NCBI GenBank assembly: GCA_017483735.1
Contig: JAFUVF010000058.1
Location: 62,001-126,000, forward strand
Source of the DNA: Lachnospiraceae bacterium
GTDB taxonomy: Bacteria; Bacillota; Clostridia; Lachnospirales; Lachnospiraceae
Length of the DNA: 64,000 nt
Direction: 5' to 3'
Shown here: positions 7,296 through 15,989 of the stretch, piece by piece
How the letters are laid out: each line of letters begins with the position of its first letter
How positions within the stretch are numbered: position 1 is the first letter of the stretch
The notes under the pieces: generated by a model
Told to the model about the DNA's origin: nothing
Databases searched by the model: none
Seen by the model: only the letters and a program-made list of their open reading frames with translations
Made by a program: the position numbers and the translations under genes

Positions 7296-8684
7296 ATGAA
7301 AGAATATGATGATGAATATTTTTACGGAAGTGAGGAGCTTTCGAAAAATGTCAGGATGTTCATGGGGGAGGAAGCTGATGACGAGGATGCTTCCGCCCCC
7401 TTAAAAAGTGAATATGCCACCAGTGCATATGCCGTGCATGAAGGCGGGGACGAGCCTCTGAAGGCGGAGTATGCCTCCATAGGAAGGCTTGATATACACT
7501 TTAATGAAGAAAAAGAGGACTATGAGGAGACTTCCGAGGATGAGGACTGGGATGATGAGGATTATGAGCCCATAAGAAGAGAGCGTGTACGCCGGAAGCA
7601 AAAAAGAGAGGAATCCGGCAGGGAGAGAAGGCGCAGAGAACGTGCCAGAGCGGAAAGAGAAAATCAGACAAAAGAGAAGCCGCAGAAGAAACCAGAGAAT
7701 AAATCAGGTAAGAAAGCCAAAAAGGAACCAAGGAGGAAGTCAAAATTTAAGCGCTTTCTTATTATTATAGCGCTTATTCTCATTGCACTCCTTATTTTCC
7801 AGAAATATATGGTAAATAAGGTCTATAACAGAATGCGGTATTCCGGAATCGCATCGGTTGAGGATGAGAGCTACAGGGACGAGAACTGCATAAATATTCT
7901 GCTTATAGGAAATGATGCCAGAAGCGGGGTTTCCGGTGCCCGTTCCGACGCTATGATACTTGCCTCTATCAACACCAGACAGAAAAAAATTTATCTGACC
8001 TCCCTTTTGAGGGACATGTATGTGGAAATTCCGGGGCATGACAATAACAGACTGAATGCGGCATATTCCTACGGCGGGGCGGAGCTTTTGATGGATACCA
8101 TAGAAAAGAACTTCAATATAAAGGTAAACCGTTATGTGGGAGTGGATTTTGAGTCCTTCGCAAAGCTTACCGACATAATAGGTGGAATCGATCTGGAGCT
8201 TACGACGGGAGAGCTGGAGTTGGTAAATGGATATCTCATAGAATACAATCAGATAACCGGAAGGGAAATTGATACCGACTTTATGGATATAGGCAAGCCC
8301 GGTCTTGTGCATCTGAACGGGCCTCAGGCGCTTGCGTATTCCAGGAACCGCTATATAGGAAGTGATTTCGGGCGCACCGAGAGGCAGCGTAAGGTCATAA
8401 CAGCGATAATAAAGAAGCTTCCTGCTGCAATAATAAAAAATCCAGACATGACCCTTCAGATAATATTTGAAAATCTTGAGACTAATCTTACCGAGGGAGA
8501 GTGCTATCGTTTAAGCTTTTTGGCTCCAATTATCGGCACATATGATATAGAGTCAGCATCCCTTCCCGTGGATGGTACCTATTCCGATGCAAGGATAAGG
8601 GATATGGAGGTATTACAGGTGGATTTTGAGGCAAACAAAAGGTATTTGAGGGATGTTGTGTACGGGGACGGAAATACCGAATAG
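7296..8684 (+). CDS. LytR-CpsA-Psr (LCP) family cell-wall glycopolymer ligase
   Basis: LCP enzymes transfer lipid-linked teichoic acids, capsules or other glycopolymers to peptidoglycan on the outer face of the membrane. The catalytic region spans roughly residues 200-440: NILLIGNDARSG, ARSDAMILASI, TSLLRDMYVEIPG, NRLNAAYSYGG and AYSRNRYIGSDFGRTERQR, the last holding the conserved Arg cluster. One membrane helix (FLIIIALILIALLIF) lies near 155-170. Unusual is the cytoplasmic tail before it: about 100 acidic residues, then about 50 residues dominated by Lys, Arg and Glu. The start lacks a strong ribosome site. A CapA-like lipoprotein follows 11 bases later, so an envelope-polymer operon is likely. 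Confidence 0.92.
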   Translation: MKEYDDEYFYGSEELSKNVRMFMGEEADDEDASAPLKSEYATSAYAVHEGGDEPLKAEYASIGRLDIHFNEEKEDYEETSEDEDWDDEDYEPIRRERVRRKQKREESGRERRRRERARAERENQTKEKPQKKPENKSGKKAKKEPRRKSKFKRFLIIIALILIALLIFQKYMVNKVYNRMRYSGIASVEDESYRDENCINILLIGNDARSGVSGARSDAMILASINTRQKKIYLTSLLRDMYVEIPGHDNNRLNAAYSYGGAELLMDTIEKNFNIKVNRYVGVDFESFAKLTDIIGGIDLELTTGELELVNGYLIEYNQITGREIDTDFMDIGKPGLVHLNGPQALAYSRNRYIGSDFGRTERQRKVITAIIKKLPAAIIKNPDMTLQIIFENLETNLTEGECYRLSFLAPIIGTYDIESASLPVDGTYSDARIRDMEVLQVDFEANKRYLRDVVYGDGNTE

Positions 8685-8695
8685 AAAGGCAGAAA

Positions 8696-9889
8696 ATGTA
8701 TAACACAGGAAAACTCGGTACAATAATAATACTTGCCATAATATCAATAAATCTGAGCGCCTGCAGCGCCCTTCCCCTAAACGATATGATGTGGCAGAGA
8801 CATATCGGGGAAGGAGAGGATTCCGGAGAACAGAGTAAGCTTCCCCAAGGGTATACAAGACTGGAGGCGGAGAAGATCACACCAACGAAAGCGCCGGTTC
8901 AGACGCCGGAGCCGGCAGCTGTGGAGGAAATTGCTGACAATGCTGTCACAATTACCATATCCGCCGCCGGAGACTGCACTCTGGGAAATCACAGAGATCA
9001 GGATTATTCCTATTCCTTCAATCAGGTCTATGCGCAGACGGAAAACAAAGCGTATTTCTTTGACGGTGTATATGATATTTTTTCACAGGATGATTTTACC
9101 ATAGTCAATCTTGAAGGCCCCCTTACAAATGCGGAGGAGGGACGGGAGGAGCAGACCTACTGCATAAAGGGGCTTCCTGAGTATGCGCACATATTGACGC
9201 TTGGGGATATTGAGGGAGTGACCTTCGCAAACAACCATCAGAGGGACTATTATGAGGCAGGCATACAGGATACGGTAAATGCCCTGAACGAGGAAGGTAT
9301 TGCTTACGCCTACGGCTCCGTCATAGGCAGATACGAGACAAAGGGCGTAAAGATAGGCTGGGTATCGGTAAATGAGGTGGGCAACGGCGCAGCTGTGGAA
9401 AAAGATCTCAAAAACGGCATAGAAACTCTTAAGAACGAGGGTACGGATATAATCCTTGCCTGCCCGCACTGGGGCATTGAGAAGGAGTACCTTCCGGAGG
9501 ATTACCAGATAGTATTGGGAAGAAAGTGCATCGACTGGGGGGCGGATATAGTTTTGGGCTGCCACCCTCATGTATTGGAGAGCATTGAGCTTTATAAGGA
9601 GCATTATATAATATACAGCATGGCTAATTTCTGCTTTGGCGCAAACAGAAGCCCCGAGGACAGGGATACAATGATAGTACAGCAGACCTATACCTTCGAG
9701 GACGGAGTGCGCACGGGAGCTTCGGATATCCGCATCATCCCCTGCTCGGTATCCTCCTCCTCCGACAGAAATGATTTCCGTCCCTGCATAGCGGAGGGAA
9801 AGCAGAAAACCCGCATTATAGACAGGCTTAACGAGTACAGCGAGGGCTTTGGCGTGAGGCTTGACTATGAGGGAAATGTGGTCAAATAA
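8696..9889 (+). CDS. CapA-family (poly-gamma-glutamate synthesis type) lipoprotein
   Basis: A metallophosphatase-fold protein of the PGA_cap/CapA family, anchored outside the membrane. The signal peptide ends in a lipobox (INLSAC), followed by a Pro/Thr-rich linker. The CapA domain starts near residue 85: AAGDCTLGN, FTIVNLEGPLTN, FANNHQRDYYEAG, CPHWGIEKEY, GADIVLGCHPHVLE and IIYSMANFCFG. The Asn-His and His-Pro-His residues that coordinate metal in this fold are present; the usual Asp of GD(x)M is present as GDC. No capBC genes are near, so the protein probably acts on another envelope polymer or as a phosphatase, not in polyglutamate export. Its place after the LCP gene supports an envelope role. 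Confidence 0.88.
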   Translation: MYNTGKLGTIIILAIISINLSACSALPLNDMMWQRHIGEGEDSGEQSKLPQGYTRLEAEKITPTKAPVQTPEPAAVEEIADNAVTITISAAGDCTLGNHRDQDYSYSFNQVYAQTENKAYFFDGVYDIFSQDDFTIVNLEGPLTNAEEGREEQTYCIKGLPEYAHILTLGDIEGVTFANNHQRDYYEAGIQDTVNALNEEGIAYAYGSVIGRYETKGVKIGWVSVNEVGNGAAVEKDLKNGIETLKNEGTDIILACPHWGIEKEYLPEDYQIVLGRKCIDWGADIVLGCHPHVLESIELYKEHYIIYSMANFCFGANRSPEDRDTMIVQQTYTFEDGVRTGASDIRIIPCSVSSSSDRNDFRPCIAEGKQKTRIIDRLNEYSEGFGVRLDYEGNVVK

Positions 9890-9947
9890 GATAGCATAAA
9901 ATTTTTTTCATAAATTTTCAAACTTTAAACTTCAATTAAGGTTCGCC

Positions 9948-9956
9948 TGTTATAGT
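9948..9956 (+). promoter_or_regulatory. Extended -10 promoter before the VTC gene
   Basis: TGTTATAGT is a TGn extended -10 element with -10 box TATAGT (9951-9956). No convincing -35 lies at the right distance. The start codon is at 9989 behind AGAGGAG. Confidence 0.5.
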
Positions 9957-9988
9957 GTGTACAACAAAAGAAAAGAGGAGTGCACATT

Positions 9989-10705
9989 ATGGGCGAACAA
10001 TTTACTTTCAAGAGATACGAAATCAAATACATGCTTCCCAAAAAGAACCTTTCGGCATTCAAAAAGGATATGGAAGAGCATATGATAGTTGATATGCACG
10101 GCAGGAGCACCATTCTTTCCTTATACTATGACACACCGGACTTCCGGCTTATAAGAAAGAGCCTTGAGCATCCGGTATATAAGGAGAAGCTGAGGGTCAG
10201 AAGCTACGGACTTGCAAAGGAGGATTCCCAGATATTTATTGAGCTGAAGAAAAAATATGAGGGTGTCGTGTACAAGCGCAGGATGGCAATGAGTAAAAGG
10301 GAAGCTGACAGATACCTAAGCTGCGGCGAGAATAATAAGGATAGCCAGATATCGAGAGAGATTGATTATTTTCTCGAATACTATAAGGATTTGAGACCGG
10401 CGGTGCTTCTTTCATACGAGAGGGAAGCCTTCTACGAAAAGGATGACCACGAGTTCAGAGTGACCTTTGATGACAACATACTGTATAGGGATTACGACCT
10501 CACATTGGATTCCGGCATATACGGACAGGGGATACTCCCCTACGGCAAAGTGCTGATGGAGGTAAAGGCAGGAGAGGCAATGCCGATGTGGTTCGTAAAG
10601 CTGCTTACCAAGTACGGTTTAAGACAGACAAGCTTTTCAAAATATGCTACGGCTTATGGAAACATTTACAAAGAGAAGATTAACGGAGGTAGGAAATATG
10701 CTTAA
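9989..10705 (+). CDS. VTC-domain protein (polyphosphate polymerase-like)
   Basis: The VTC domain is the catalytic tunnel fold of yeast Vtc4 polyphosphate polymerase; bacterial members are cytoplasmic and mostly untested. The expected basic and acidic residues appear in order: RYEIKYML, STILSLYYDTPDF, KEKLRVRSYG, FIELKKKYEGVVYKRR, LMEVKAG and FSKYATAYG. The length of 238 residues fits a stand-alone domain. ATG 9989 is chosen over GTG 9980 because AGAGGAG lies eight bases upstream of it. The gene overlaps the DUF4956 gene by eight bases, which indicates translational coupling. VTC and DUF4956 proteins often occur together in Clostridia and Actinobacteria, frequently with CotH, which is absent here. 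Polyphosphate synthesis is plausible but not shown. Confidence 0.88.
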   Translation: MGEQFTFKRYEIKYMLPKKNLSAFKKDMEEHMIVDMHGRSTILSLYYDTPDFRLIRKSLEHPVYKEKLRVRSYGLAKEDSQIFIELKKKYEGVVYKRRMAMSKREADRYLSCGENNKDSQISREIDYFLEYYKDLRPAVLLSYEREAFYEKDDHEFRVTFDDNILYRDYDLTLDSGIYGQGILPYGKVLMEVKAGEAMPMWFVKLLTKYGLRQTSFSKYATAYGNIYKEKINGGRKYA

Positions 10706-11378
10706 CACATTGTTTACGGGAATATTTGAGACGGGGGCACTAGACATAGCGGCATTCATCGAATGTATCGCCGCATCTATAATAATAGGACTCTTCATAT
10801 CCTTTGTACACGGCTTTAAGAATCCTTCCAGCAAGAGCTTTTTGATAACCTTAGCGCTTTTACCTGCGATTGTATGTGTCGTCATAATGATGGTAAACGG
10901 AAATGTAGGCGCAGGAGTGGCGGTGGCAGGAGCTTTCAGCCTTGTAAGGTTCAGGTCGGCACCGGGGAATGCCAAGGAGATAACCGCCATATTCCTTGCG
11001 ATGGGTACAGGCATTATCACGGGAATGGGCTATATCGGATATGCAGCCCTCTTTGCAATAATAATAGGAGCGGTAATGGTAATACTTAACGGCTGCGGCT
11101 TCGGAGAGAACGGAGGAAACGGCAAGTCCTTGAGAATTACGATACCGGAGGACTTAAATTACACGGATGTGTTTGATGATATCTTTAAGGAGTACACAAA
11201 GAGCCATGAGGTGGTGTCGGTAAAGACCACAAATATGGGAAGTCTCTTTAAGCTCTCCTATGATATAGAATTGAAGGATAGCAGTAAAGAAAAGGAATTT
11301 ATAGATGCGCTTCGGACCAAAAACGGAAATCTGGAGATAAGCATTTCAAGAAAGGAGATGACAGGTTATGAGTTATAA
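10698..11378 (+). CDS. DUF4956 membrane protein
   Basis: An integral membrane protein of about 226 residues with roughly four helices in the first 140 residues (AAFIECIAASIIIGLFISF; FLITLALLPAIVCVVIMMV; AITAIFLAMG-type; IGYAALFAIIIGAVMVIL), then a cytoplasmic alpha/beta domain of about 85 residues. The conserved loop GAFSLVRFRSAPGNAKEI between helices 2 and 3 is typical of DUF4956. No activity is known. AGGAAAT sits directly before the ATG at 10698. The start overlaps the end of the VTC gene and the end overlaps the start of the beta-helix lipoprotein gene, so the three are translated as one unit. A membrane partner or channel for the VTC product is a reasonable guess. Confidence 0.85.
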   Translation: MLNTLFTGIFETGALDIAAFIECIAASIIIGLFISFVHGFKNPSSKSFLITLALLPAIVCVVIMMVNGNVGAGVAVAGAFSLVRFRSAPGNAKEITAIFLAMGTGIITGMGYIGYAALFAIIIGAVMVILNGCGFGENGGNGKSLRITIPEDLNYTDVFDDIFKEYTKSHEVVSVKTTNMGSLFKLSYDIELKDSSKEKEFIDALRTKNGNLEISISRKEMTGYEL

Positions 11379-13194
11379 GATTAGTGATAATAAGTTAAGA
11401 AGAGCGGGCGTTTACGCAATATGCATGGCAATGCTATTGGGAACATTGGCAGGCTGCGGGGATGCGGCAGAAAGCGTATCCGATACGATAGCGGCAGTAA
11501 CCGGAGGAGAGGAGAATAAGGACAGCAAAAGCGGCGGAAATGATTCTAAGGTTATTACCGCAAGCACATCATCGGAGCTTTCCGACATAAAAATCAATCT
11601 CTTAGAGGCTGACGGAATGTTTACCGACAGGGATAAGGATGCGGACTATGACGAGGCATCCGCCACAAAGATAACACTTTCCGATACCGTGACTATCACA
11701 GAGGAAGGGACATATATCCTGTCAGGCACTCTTTCGGACGGACAGGTCATTGTAGATGCCGCAGATACCGCAAAGGTACAGTTAGTGCTTGACGGCGTAA
11801 GCATTACTTCAAAGAACAGTGCAGCTATATATGTAAAGAATGCGGACAAGGTGTTTATCACTCTTGCGGAGGGAAGCGAGAATACCTTAAAGACCACAGG
11901 CGAATTCGAGGCTGACGGAGACAATAATATAGACGGCGTAATCTATGCAAAGGATACCGTTACCTTTAACGGGGCAGGTACATTAAATATAGATTCTGCG
12001 TCGGGACACGGCATAGTCGGCAAGGATACCCTCAAATTCACGGGCGGCACCTACAATATAAGCGCAGAAAAGACCGCCATAAGCGGTAAGGACAGCGTGC
12101 GTATCGCAGACGGAACCTTCAATCTGAATGCTGGCACCGACGGAATACACAGCGAAAATGCCGATGACGAGGATAAGGGCTATATCTACATAGAGGGAGG
12201 TACCTTCGATGTAGAGGCAGGAAGCGACGCATTTGACGCATCACTTACATTGCAGATTGAGGACGGCTTTATTACCATAGATGCGGATGATGACGCATTC
12301 CACGCAGACGGCGATTTAATCATCAACGGCGGAAATATCAATATTAAGAGCTGTTATGAGGGTCTTGAGGGAACTACAGTAACTGTAAACGGCGGAGACA
12401 TCTATGTAGACGCTTCGGATGACGGCATCAACGCTGCAGGAGGCAACGACGGCTCCGGCTTTGGCGGCAAGGGCGGCGATATGTTTAAGAGCGAGGACGG
12501 CGTGGCGGTGTTCATAAACGGTGGTAACCTCACTGTAATTGCAGAGGGCGACGGGCTCGACTCCAACGGAAACCTCTATATGAGCGGCGGAAATGTCAGA
12601 GTCTACGGACCTACCAATGACGGAAACGGCTCTCTTGACTACAACGGGGATGCAATTATAACCGGAGGAACTCTCCTTGCTGCAGGCTCAGGCGGAATGG
12701 CGCAGAACTTCGGAAGCAATTCCACACAGGGCTCGATACTCTTAAATATGCAGAGCAGGATGAGCGCAGGAACTGAAATAACCGTGACGGATTCAAAGGG
12801 AAATGTTATAATAAGTGAAACCGCCGAAAAGGATTACAGCTGTATAATCGTAAGCAGCCCCGATATCAAGGACGGCGAAAGCTATACCGTAAGCGCAGGC
12901 AATTACTCCGAAACCGTGACCATGGACGGACTGATCTACGGAGGAGGCAGCGGGATGGGCTTCGGCGGAGGCAGAGGAGGCTTCGGAGAAGGCGGCTTTG
13001 ACAGAGGAAGCTTTGAGGGCGGACAGAACGGTCAGAACGTACAGAACGGACAGATGCCGCAGGGACAGAGACCTGATTTCCAGAACGGCGAGGCTCCGAA
13101 CTTTGGAAACGGAGGCGGCAGCATGACACCTCCAGATATGCAAAATGGCGGGCAGCAGCAAAGGGGACAGCGAGGTCAGAGAGGACAGAATTAA
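11368..13194 (+). CDS. Cthe_2159-like carbohydrate-binding beta-helix lipoprotein
   Basis: A surface lipoprotein of 608 residues. The signal peptide ends in LLGTLAGC. Residues about 70-510 form repeated short beta strands rich in Gly, Asp and Asn (GTLNIDSASGHGI, GTFNLNAGTDGIHSENADDE, GTFDVEAGSDAFDASL), as in the right-handed beta-helix family of Clostridium thermocellum Cthe_2159 (DUF4353), which binds acidic polysaccharides and calcium. The Asp-rich turns fit calcium binding. The last 90 residues are low-complexity Gly, Gln and Asn (GGRGGFGEGGFDRG and QNGQ-type repeats) and probably disordered. It starts inside the DUF4956 gene, and its stop codon abuts the response regulator start. The phrase 'sugar binding' is from the family; its ligand here is unknown. 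Confidence 0.85.
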   Translation: MSYKISDNKLRRAGVYAICMAMLLGTLAGCGDAAESVSDTIAAVTGGEENKDSKSGGNDSKVITASTSSELSDIKINLLEADGMFTDRDKDADYDEASATKITLSDTVTITEEGTYILSGTLSDGQVIVDAADTAKVQLVLDGVSITSKNSAAIYVKNADKVFITLAEGSENTLKTTGEFEADGDNNIDGVIYAKDTVTFNGAGTLNIDSASGHGIVGKDTLKFTGGTYNISAEKTAISGKDSVRIADGTFNLNAGTDGIHSENADDEDKGYIYIEGGTFDVEAGSDAFDASLTLQIEDGFITIDADDDAFHADGDLIINGGNINIKSCYEGLEGTTVTVNGGDIYVDASDDGINAAGGNDGSGFGGKGGDMFKSEDGVAVFINGGNLTVIAEGDGLDSNGNLYMSGGNVRVYGPTNDGNGSLDYNGDAIITGGTLLAAGSGGMAQNFGSNSTQGSILLNMQSRMSAGTEITVTDSKGNVIISETAEKDYSCIIVSSPDIKDGESYTVSAGNYSETVTMDGLIYGGGSGMGFGGGRGGFGEGGFDRGSFEGGQNGQNVQNGQMPQGQRPDFQNGEAPNFGNGGGSMTPPDMQNGGQQQRGQRGQRGQN

Positions 13195-13878
13195 ATGAGA
13201 TTACTTTTGGCAGAGGATGAGGAAGAATTATCGAGAGCCTTAGTCACAATGCTTAAGCACAACAATTATTCCGTGGATGCGGTGTACAACGGAGAGGATG
13301 CTTTGGATTATCTCCTAAACGCAGAATATGACGGAGCGATACTGGACATAATGATGCCGAAGCTGGACGGCATCTCGGTTCTTAGAAAAGTCAGGGCGGA
13401 GGGAAACTCCGTCCCTGTGCTTATGCTGACGGCAAAGGCGGAGATAGACGACAGAGTGACGGGGCTTGATGCCGGTGCGGACGATTATCTGACAAAGCCC
13501 TTTGCCATGAAAGAGCTCCTTGCAAGGATACGCGCAATGACCAGAAGGAAATCCGAGACCTCCGACAATGTGCTAAGCTTCGGGAATATTTCACTTGACA
13601 GGGCAAGCTTTGAGCTTAAGGGACCCAAAGAAACAGTGAAGCTTGCCGGCAAGGAATTTCAGATGTTGGAAATGCTTATGGTCAATCCCAGACAGGTAAT
13701 CCCGGGGGATACCTTTATGGAGAAGATATGGGGCTTTGACTCCGATGCGGACAATAATGTGGTGTGGGTGTATCTTTCAAATTTGAGAAAAAGACTATCC
13801 GGCGTCGGAGGGAATGTCAGCGTGAAGGCCAGCAGGGGCGTGGGATATTTCCTTGCGATAGAGGATGACAAGGGATAA
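13195..13878 (+). CDS. OmpR/PhoB-family response regulator
   Basis: A 227-residue transcription factor. The receiver domain has LLLAEDEEE, the phospho-Asp in GAILDIMMPKLDG, the Thr of MLTAKA and the Lys of TKPF. The winged-helix domain follows from about residue 130 (LAGKEFQMLEMLM; VWVYLSNLRKRL; RGVGYFL). The ATG follows the TAA of the beta-helix lipoprotein gene with no gap, and the sensor kinase gene begins two bases after its stop. It most likely controls this operon or related envelope genes; no direct-repeat operator was identified. Confidence 0.93.
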   Translation: MRLLLAEDEEELSRALVTMLKHNNYSVDAVYNGEDALDYLLNAEYDGAILDIMMPKLDGISVLRKVRAEGNSVPVLMLTAKAEIDDRVTGLDAGADDYLTKPFAMKELLARIRAMTRRKSETSDNVLSFGNISLDRASFELKGPKETVKLAGKEFQMLEMLMVNPRQVIPGDTFMEKIWGFDSDADNNVVWVYLSNLRKRLSGVGGNVSVKASRGVGYFLAIEDDKG

Positions 13879-13880
13879 AT

Positions 13881-15206
13881 ATGATTAGGAAGCTCAGGCA
13901 CAAATTCATATGGATATCAATGCTCTCTGTGGCGGCAGTGCTCATACTTCTCATAGGAGGTATGAATGTCGCCAATTATGTTTCCATGAACAAAAGTCTG
14001 GATTTGAGACTTGGAATACTCACGGAGAATGGCGGAGCCCTGCCTGAGATGCCACCATTTATGGATGGAAAAAGGGAGGAGTGGGAGCGCAGGGAGCCCG
14101 AAAGACCCGACGGAGCCTTTATGCGTGAAGAAGGAAATATGCCGGGGGAGGGGATAGAGCGCAGCAAGAAGCGTGGACTGAACGCAGAGGCGTACTTTGA
14201 TATACGATATTTTACCGTCAGCATATTTGGCGGAGATAATGATAACGCTGTCGCAAATATAGAAAATATCTCTTCCGTAAACGAGGCAAAGGCATGCGAA
14301 TATGCGCTGTCCCTCTATGAAAAGAAAAAGACGGAGGGTTTTATCGGAAATTACAAATACAAAAGAATAGACGGCACGGAGGGGGAGGTCTGCAAATATA
14401 TATTCATAGATGCGGAGAGGGAGCTTACATATTTCAAAAACACCCTGACCTCCAGTATATCCGTCAGCGTGTCAGGACTTGTGCTGGTGTTTGTGCTGGT
14501 ATATATCTTTTCCAAAATAGCGGTGCGCCCCATGGCGGAGAGCTATGATAAGCAGAAAAGATTTATCACGGATGCCAGCCATGAGCTCAAAACCCCCCTT
14601 GCGATAATCGATGCAAATACGGAGGTTATCGAGATGGAAAGCGGGGAGAGCGAGTGGACGGAGAGCATTCACAAGCAGGTAAAGCGCCTAAACTCCCTGA
14701 CCCAGAAGCTGGTATTTCTATCCAGAATGGACGAGGGCAATACAGCCAATTTTAATATGCTGGATTTTGACCTCTCCGAAGCCATACTCGATGTGGCGGA
14801 GGGCTACAAGGCAATGGCGATATCCGCCGAAAAGGAGCTTATACTCGATATTGACAGCGGGATAAAGCTTCATGGGGATGAGGCAAATATAAGACAGATG
14901 ATATCCCTTCTTATGGACAACGCCATGAAGTATTCAAGCGATAAGGGCGTTATAAGGCTCTCACTCAAAGCCTCAAATAAGTGGAAGAATATAAAGGTAT
15001 ACAATACGGCGGAGGATGTGAAGCAGGGGAAGCTAGATTACCTTTTTGACCGTTTCTACAGAGGGGACACCTCGAGAAATTCCAAATCCGGAGGCTTCGG
15101 TATAGGGCTTTCCGTTGTGCAGGCGATAGTTCTTGCGCACAAGGGCAGGATAAGCGCAAAGAGCGAGGACGGAAGAAGCATTGTTTTCTCAATCTATCTG
15201 CCATAA
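13881..15206 (+). CDS. Membrane sensor histidine kinase
   Basis: Partner of the preceding response regulator. There are two membrane helices (residues about 10-32 and 190-215) around an extracytoplasmic domain of about 150 residues. That domain begins with a Met/Pro/Glu/Arg-rich stretch (PEMPPFMDGKREEWERREP), which resembles metal- or polyanion-sensing loops but is not a named domain. The HisKA motif FITDASHELKTPLAII and the ATPase motifs (DNAMKYS; GGFGIGLSVVQAI) are intact. No clear HAMP domain lies between the second helix and the kinase. The kinase is co-transcribed with the VTC, DUF4956 and lipoprotein genes, so it may sense the polymer or ion they handle. Confidence 0.92.
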   Translation: MIRKLRHKFIWISMLSVAAVLILLIGGMNVANYVSMNKSLDLRLGILTENGGALPEMPPFMDGKREEWERREPERPDGAFMREEGNMPGEGIERSKKRGLNAEAYFDIRYFTVSIFGGDNDNAVANIENISSVNEAKACEYALSLYEKKKTEGFIGNYKYKRIDGTEGEVCKYIFIDAERELTYFKNTLTSSISVSVSGLVLVFVLVYIFSKIAVRPMAESYDKQKRFITDASHELKTPLAIIDANTEVIEMESGESEWTESIHKQVKRLNSLTQKLVFLSRMDEGNTANFNMLDFDLSEAILDVAEGYKAMAISAEKELILDIDSGIKLHGDEANIRQMISLLMDNAMKYSSDKGVIRLSLKASNKWKNIKVYNTAEDVKQGKLDYLFDRFYRGDTSRNSKSGGFGIGLSVVQAIVLAHKGRISAKSEDGRSIVFSIYLP

Positions 15207-15221
15207 GGGTTAAAGAGATTT

Positions 15222-15989
15222 ATGGGAAATATAATTCTTGATATGTCAGGTGCATATGATACGGACTGGTGCAGGGGTCTCTGTGAAAACGATGGCTTTT
15301 CCTACATTGACTGTAAGGATATCGAGGGTACAGATATGTATTGTGATGACCTTGCAATCACGGAAATTATGGGGCGCATCAGGGGAAATGAAACGGAGCC
15401 GGAATGTAAAATTTATTCCGGCGTGCACTTTATTGATTCCGGAAATTATCATTATATGACAAGATTATTTACCGGAGAAATAAAAGCCTCCTACAATCTT
15501 TTCTTTTTTGACCATCATACGGATATGAAGCCCTCCATGATACCGGAGCTTCTAAGCTGCGGCGCATGGGCGCTTCATGTGGCGGAGAGGGATTCCTTTA
15601 TTAAGAAAATAATTATGATTGGACCGCCCGCAGAGGATGTGACGGAGGATATATTAACATGGGAAAGTATCATATATTCCGGCGGAAAATATGCAGGTTC
15701 AGATGAGTTTGTAAGCGATATTTTAAAAGGGGGCATTGATTTTGCTCTTCCATATTATATTTCCATAGATAAGGATGTATTGGGCCGTGGGTACGCCGAC
15801 ACAAACTGGAGTCAGGGAGATATGGAGCTTGGTGAGCTGTTTTCGTTAATGGAAGCCATTAAGAAGCTCTGCGGAGGCGCTCCCTTGGGGATTGATATAT
15901 GCGGAGAGCTGCCGGGTAAGGGCAGCTCCGTAAATGAAAGCACAAACAATAAAATTCTTGATTTTTTAAAGTCTACAGGGCTTTTTTGA
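15222..15989 (+). CDS. Arginase/agmatinase-fold (ureohydrolase) family protein
   Basis: A 255-residue member of the manganese ureohydrolase superfamily. Metal-ligand motifs are recognisable: FFDHHTDMKPS gives the D-x-H-x-D set, SIDKDVL gives the second Asp pair, and GVHFIDSGNYHYMT may supply the N-terminal His. The substrate loop differs from true arginases, and the usual DP after the second Asp pair is replaced by LGRGYADTNW, so the substrate (guanidino or amide compound) is uncertain. It lies 15 bases after the sensor kinase gene and could be read through from it. Its last 17 bases overlap the convergent thrH-like gene. Confidence 0.8.
   Translation: MGNIILDMSGAYDTDWCRGLCENDGFSYIDCKDIEGTDMYCDDLAITEIMGRIRGNETEPECKIYSGVHFIDSGNYHYMTRLFTGEIKASYNLFFFDHHTDMKPSMIPELLSCGAWALHVAERDSFIKKIIMIGPPAEDVTEDILTWESIIYSGGKYAGSDEFVSDILKGGIDFALPYYISIDKDVLGRGYADTNWSQGDMELGELFSLMEAIKKLCGGAPLGIDICGELPGKGSSVNESTNNKILDFLKSTGLF

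Noticed and set aside
7740..8312. 190-codon frame on the minus strand inside the LCP gene
   Set aside because: Opposite a strongly conserved coding region, with no recognisable protein features.
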